Source of the DNA: Coenobita brevimanus
Taxonomy: Eukaryota; Arthropoda; Malacostraca; Decapoda; Coenobitidae
DNA: 64,000 nt
Assembly (NCBI GenBank): GCA_032717465.1
Contig: CM064655.1
Span: 21,754,059 to 21,818,058, forward strand
Direction: 5' to 3'
Shown here: positions 60,199-64,000 of the stretch, piece after piece
How positions within the stretch are numbered: the first letter of the stretch is position 1
Layout of the letters: every line of letters begins with the position of its first letter
Notes under the pieces: generated by a model
What the model was told of the DNA's origin: nothing
The model's input: only the letters and a program-made list of their open reading frames with translations
Databases searched by the model: none
Program-made: the position numbers and the translations under genes

Positions 60199-61764
60199 AT
60201 GGAGAAAGATGAAACTCCTTCCACGCGTGAGGGGATAATTGACCTTATGCTGCGTACACAGCTAGAGAGGTCGTGGCCTGCTGAGCTCATAGCACAGCTT
60301 AAGATCTGCCAGGTGAAAGATGCCAGCCAAATGGCAGAGAAGGCTGACGCATTCTTTACTGCATACTGGTATCAAACTCGTAAGCAAAACACCTGGAACA
60401 GAAAGCCTGATAAGTCTGGGAAGCCGTCTCAGACTGAATCCCAGCAACAAGGCCATTCTCAGAATAATGGCCAAGGTCCAAAACCGCAGTGGAAGGACCA
60501 GGGGCAAAACACTCAGAAACCTGAGTGGAAGAGGTACAACAGGTACCCTAATCAGCAGCAGTATCAGCCACGCAACCGACCGTCGGAACAAACTTTTTCA
60601 CCACCAGCTCAAAAGAGGCAGGAAGCGAATGCAGCCTTCATTCCTCAGCAGCAGCACGGTGGTCACGTCCCTACCAGTATGGGTACTTCCCCACAGTTCA
60701 CTAGTCCCACAGTGACAATGAACTCCCCTCCACAGATGGCTAATGTTCCATCTTCCCAATATAATTCTCAAGGCACAATGTTTGCTGCATCAATTCAGCA
60801 GCCTCATGAGTGGCTAGCTGCTTCCTCCACAGGCCCTCCCACAGGTGACAGTACCTTCCTTGTTCAGCCAGGGTTTGTGGGAGGCATTCCTGTGAAGGTC
60901 CTGAGAGATAATGGTTCCTCAGGTTGCTCTGTCAAGCAGAGTTTAGTTCGGCCTGAGCAGTATACAGGTCGACAGATCCATGCAAACCTTATTGATGGAT
61001 CAGTGGGATTGTTCCCTGAGGCATGTATCCAGGTGGCATCTCCATTTTCTACTGGTACGACACTCGCAGTTGTCATGCCAGAACCTTTATTTGACCTCAT
61101 CATTGGCAATATTTATGGTGTCAAGGATAGTTGCACCGAACATGACGCTACTCAGACTTCGGCTGCTGCGGTAACACGAGCCATGGCTGAGGCTCCAGAC
61201 TGTGTCACCCCAGTGATCATTGAATCACCGCAAGATTTGATGTGTAGTCAACTTGTTGTACAAGAACAACATTCTGAGCCGACACTTGCTGCCGTGCGGA
61301 ACAAACAAAAGGGTCGAGTGATTAAGTATTCACGGGGAGGTCGAGCCAAGTTCCTTCGCAAACAAGGACGGCTCTACCATGAGTCACGAACACCCGAGGG
61401 CGAGGTTCGACTGCAGTTTGTCGTTCCCGCCAAGTACCGCCTAGCAGTGTTACAATGGGGTCATTGTTCAGCCTCAGGAGGTCACATAGGCAAAAGGAAG
61501 ACCCAGGGCCGTATCCGAGCTGACTTTTTCTGGCCAGGGATGGGACAAGACATAGATAGTTTTGTCCGTTCCTGCAGTGTGTGTCAAAGTAACACCACTA
61601 ATCAGGGACATGCCCTTCCTGTGCCGTTCGTAACCACACCTGTAATCTCTGAGTCAGTTGAGAGACAGGATAGTGGTGAAGTGAGTATAGACCTGACATC
61701 TCACTTGTTGGCCCCACAGGACACAGTATGTCCAGGGCCTGTACATACATATTATGTACCGTAG
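60199..61764 (+). CDS. gag C-terminus, aspartic protease and integrase zinc-binding domain, fused and truncated
   Basis: 521 codons open. Residues 1-60 finish the capsid. Residues 65-215 are Q/P/N/S-rich with no CCHC knuckle visible, unusual for a gag nucleocapsid. A protease domain lies at about 220-305 with LRDNGSSG near 233-240 (usual D-T-G replaced by D-N-G) and LIIGN near 299-303. The HHCC integrase N-terminal domain has His422, His429, Cys459 and Cys462, plus FFWPGMGQDI. It then runs about 55 residues with no integrase core and stops. ATG 60199 directly follows a TGA, so it is not the native start. No RT lies between protease and integrase, as in Gmr1-type elements. Confidence 0.85.
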   Translation: MEKDETPSTREGIIDLMLRTQLERSWPAELIAQLKICQVKDASQMAEKADAFFTAYWYQTRKQNTWNRKPDKSGKPSQTESQQQGHSQNNGQGPKPQWKDQGQNTQKPEWKRYNRYPNQQQYQPRNRPSEQTFSPPAQKRQEANAAFIPQQQHGGHVPTSMGTSPQFTSPTVTMNSPPQMANVPSSQYNSQGTMFAASIQQPHEWLAASSTGPPTGDSTFLVQPGFVGGIPVKVLRDNGSSGCSVKQSLVRPEQYTGRQIHANLIDGSVGLFPEACIQVASPFSTGTTLAVVMPEPLFDLIIGNIYGVKDSCTEHDATQTSAAAVTRAMAEAPDCVTPVIIESPQDLMCSQLVVQEQHSEPTLAAVRNKQKGRVIKYSRGGRAKFLRKQGRLYHESRTPEGEVRLQFVVPAKYRLAVLQWGHCSASGGHIGKRKTQGRIRADFFWPGMGQDIDSFVRSCSVCQSNTTNQGHALPVPFVTTPVISESVERQDSGEVSIDLTSHLLAPQDTVCPGPVHTYYVP

Positions 61765-62300
61765 GTTAAGGGGGAAGTTCGAGAGAGAACTCCGCAGAGG
61801 CGACTTGAGGCTATGGAAGACCCGAGTTTGCACAAGGATTCTCAGCTCCCCGATACTAATATAAGTACTGTAGGTTAAGTGGGAAGTTCGAGAGAGAACT
61901 CCGCAGAGGCGACTGAAGGCTATGGAAGACCCGAGTTTGCACAAGGATTTTCAGCTCCCTGATACTAATATAAGTACTGTAGGTTAAGGGGGAAGTTCGA
62001 GAGAGAACTCCACAGAGGCGACTCTAGGCTATGGAATACCCGAGTTTGCACAAGGATTCTCAGCTCCCCGATACTAATATAAGTACTGTAGGTTAAGGGG
62101 GAAGTTCAAGTGAGAACTCCGCTGAGGCAACTCGAGGCTATGGAAGACCCGAGTTTGTACAAGTATTCTCATCTCCCCGATATTAATATAAGTACTGTAG
62201 GTTAAGGCACAGGTTGAGGACCCGTGTGCAGTTCGAGGCTATGGAAGACCCGAGTTTGCGCAAGGATTCTCAACTTGCCGACACTAATCATGTGCTATAA
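61761..62300 (+). repeat. Five tandem 109-bp repeats inside the LTR element
   Basis: Units begin gtaggttaag at 61761, 61870, 61979, 62088 and 62197, exactly 109 bases apart. The first four are complete, with gaagttcgagagagaactcc, a hairpin-prone word. The fifth diverges after its first bases but keeps gaggctatggaagacccgag. They start at the stop codon of the protease/integrase frame. Confidence 0.95.
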
Positions 62301-62889
62301 TTAATGGCGACCTCGAATGTACAAAGCTTAGGCTGTCACTTGTATTCTTCAGCTAGAGCGTACTTTTCGTAGCATGTACTGATTGCTAGGCAGAGAGAGT
62401 AATTGTAACGTAAAAAGAATTTTGTCTCATTGACACTTTTGATGCTCCACCTTAATTGGTTTTGTAGGTACAGCAATGGGTGTAGCAGTTTTGCTGTGCG
62501 GGCCAGCTGATCGTCTGCCGCATGCTGCCACCTCTTCTCCTCTGCCTTCGTCGTCGCCATATTATTATTTACTGTGTCATTTTACACGTAGGTACAGTTA
62601 CACTACAACTGTCACACCTACACCATGTATTACATACACAACGCTACACAACAATTAGTTGTCAGTGTAAATGTAGCGAACTTTCGCTCAGTTTGACCTG
62701 AGAACAGAATTTTCACCGTCGTCACGGAGTTTTTCCCTCAAGCTTGCTTCTATTCACGTAAATACAAGTTTTTTTCGCTCACTGGCGACTGCGACTTTCT
62801 CTTGTAGCAGGATAGTACACACACCACAGTGTGAATCTTGTGTGACTGAGCTAGGATTTATATCTATGTATATTGAAATCTTTCTTCTG
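62301..62889 (+). other. Untranslated 3' part of the LTR element
   Basis: No coding frame with a recognised domain. The sequence atggcgacctcgaatgt at 62304 recalls the PBS region but is not identical. Confidence 0.5.
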
Positions 62890-62922
62890 AAGGAAGAAAG
62901 ATTTAATTTTCATGGGGCGTAA
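62890..62922 (+). promoter_or_regulatory. Polypurine tract candidate
   Basis: aaggaagaaag (62890-62900) and atggggcgtaa (62912-62922) directly precede the 3' LTR. The purine-rich stretches could prime plus-strand synthesis. The exact PPT is uncertain because the run next to the LTR is broken by CGT. Confidence 0.5.
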
Positions 62923-63940
62923 TGTCACGAGTCGGCTAGTGACATTGGCTTTTTGGGAAACTGCGAACTCAAGTGGAATCCCAGTTTATCGTTCAGTTAA
63001 CTGCTCATTCAGACGGAAGCTTTGTCAAATCAATTTTTCATTGTCATACGTGATCGTCTTTGTGTGAGACATTAGCGCTTCCGCTGAGCGATTTGTTTTG
63101 GGCGCGTTTCGCTCACTCGACTGTTAAAAAATGCGGCTTATCGCTCCCATTTCTTTCTCACGATTTTACTCAGTCCAGTGTTTGCTCTGACGGAGAGAGG
63201 TTCTGTGCTCCAGAAGTGTGTGAGAAGAGGTCGCTAGCACCCAGACTCCACTAAGTACAGTTTCTCCAAGCTCCCACCCTTGGTGATACACAGCATTCAT
63301 CGACCAGTATTTCCTTTTTGTATTTTCCTAGGTTTAAGAGTTTAATTAAGGTGTTTTTTTTCCTAGGCGTAAGAATTTAGCTCTTGTGTGAGTGAGTGAG
63401 TGCGATCTCATTAATTTGATTTGAAATGTAACGTTAAATTTATTTTGTAATCAATAAATTTAACAGTTCTTTTTCTTGAGCTTAATGTAATGTAAACTCT
63501 TGTTTCATTTCTCCACAATTAAACTTAAATTCCATATAGCTCCTAGCTTGCATAAACGTTTGCCTTCATAACTGGTACTTAGGCCAGTCTTGTGTATTAA
63601 GCTTAAAATCCGTTGTGCCTCCTAGGAGTTAAGCATCAGCAAGAACCTGATATTATTAGTATTAGTTATTTATTGTCAGGGGTGAAGTAACTTTCTCCAG
63701 AGGCTAACAGTACTAAAAAACAGCAATTGAGTAATTTGTCTCTGCTGTGTACTGTTGAGAAAGTTTATAAATTCTCGTTCTGAGAGAATCGTGCGAAGCA
63801 AGTCAGCGTAAAGTAATCGTTGCTTGATGTAGCAAGACAATCATTGTCTCTGCTCTGCAATATTATTGAATACTATTATCAATTAAATAATATTTAGCAT
63901 TTATTTTTAAAACCCCGTGTTATTTAAAAACCCCGTGACA
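62923..63940 (+). repeat. 3' LTR
   Basis: 1,018 bp, TGTCACGAG...CCGTGACA. About 30 substitutions and one single-base indel relative to the 5' LTR by eye. Confidence 0.95.
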
Positions 63941-63945
63941 CTGGC

Positions 63946-64000
63946 ATCGTAGTAGGATAAGCCCTCCGTTGCCTTGCCTTCACTGTGCAGACCTCTTTCT
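63946..64000 (-). pseudogene. ORF1 continuation of the RNase-H LINE beyond the LTR element
   Basis: Minus-strand translation gives KEVCTVKARQRRAYPTT in one frame and YYDARKKVG across the insertion site in another. This is the type of sequence that follows the zinc knuckles of LINE ORF1 proteins, and it connects to 57543-58034 once the LTR element and one CTGGC are ignored. One base of frame difference lies just before the insertion point. Confidence 0.55.

Larger units (their letters stand above)
58035..63940 (+). mobile_element. LTR retrotransposon, Ty3/Gypsy, Gmr1-like, internally deleted (non-autonomous)
   Basis: Complete-ended element: two LTRs of 1,019 and 1,018 bp, both starting TGTCA and ending TGACA, with a perfect 5-bp target duplication CTGGC (58030-58034 and 63941-63945). 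Internal region 59054-62922 holds a PBS-like sequence, a broken gag, a 521-codon frame with protease and the integrase zinc-binding domain, 109-bp tandem repeats and a purine-rich tract. Integrase directly after protease, before any RT, is the Gmr1-type order. The integrase core, RT and RNase H are absent, so mobility would depend on another element. By eye the LTRs differ at about 30 positions (about 3 percent). It interrupts ORF1 of an older LINE. Confidence 0.92.

Noticed and set aside
61761..62300. CRISPR array
   Set aside because: Contiguous 109-bp tandem repeats without spacers inside an LTR element; the genome is eukaryotic.

Overview
The window looks like repeat-packed, gene-poor intergenic or intronic DNA from an arthropod, most likely a decapod crustacean. 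That reading rests on three things: the extreme density of long (TA)n, (CT/GA)n and (CA/GT)n arrays, the mix of non-LTR element types, and the small tRNA- and 5S-derived repeats. It is inference, not a species call. I found no convincing intact host protein-coding gene, no functional tRNA or rRNA gene, and no bacterial signal. One 100-base N gap lies at 10988-11087. Nearly all apparent long ORFs are translations of microsatellites or of purine/pyrimidine-rich tracts.

Layout. 0-4 kb is a nest: an old CR1/L2-like reverse transcriptase relic is split (1-345 and 3075-3350) around a younger LINE (456-2172), a 5S-rRNA-derived SINE (2274-2450), a palindromic MITE (2543-2942) and several (TA)n arrays. 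4-35 kb is dominated by simple repeats and strand-asymmetric tracts. Set in it are cut-and-paste MITEs (9643, 14254, 17266, 21294, 25663, 27838), a 700-bp inverted repeat (22390-23092), a tRNA-Leu-like SINE (21955), a second 5S SINE (31047) and an array of tRNA-like units (32922-33761). A short helix-turn-helix-like coding fragment sits beside the gap (10731-10982). 35-52 kb holds three further copies of one LINE family, here called family L (35366-37168 minus, 37645-39780 plus, 49497-51758 plus). Two of them have clear 12-bp target-site duplications. Between them are a hAT-type MITE with an 8-bp duplication (44861-45186), a truncated 5S SINE (47785-47908) and two copies of an unnamed repeat. 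52-64 kb is a second nest on the minus strand: a Jockey-like LINE fragment, then a decayed LINE with endonuclease, reverse transcriptase and RNase H. The ORF1 of that LINE is interrupted by a complete-ended LTR retrotransposon (58035-63940, LTRs about 1,019 bp, TSD CTGGC).

How the parts relate. Family L LINEs and the 5S SINEs share a 3' tail of about 40 bases ending in GGCGTCTGGCAAT plus a tetranucleotide repeat. This suggests the SINE is mobilised in trans by that LINE. The LTR element resembles Gmr1-type Ty3/Gypsy elements, in which integrase lies directly after protease. It has lost the integrase core, reverse transcriptase and RNase H and looks non-autonomous. The insertion order can be read from the nesting: CR1-like relic before family L and 5S SINE; the decayed RNase-H LINE before the LTR element, whose LTRs differ by roughly 3 percent.
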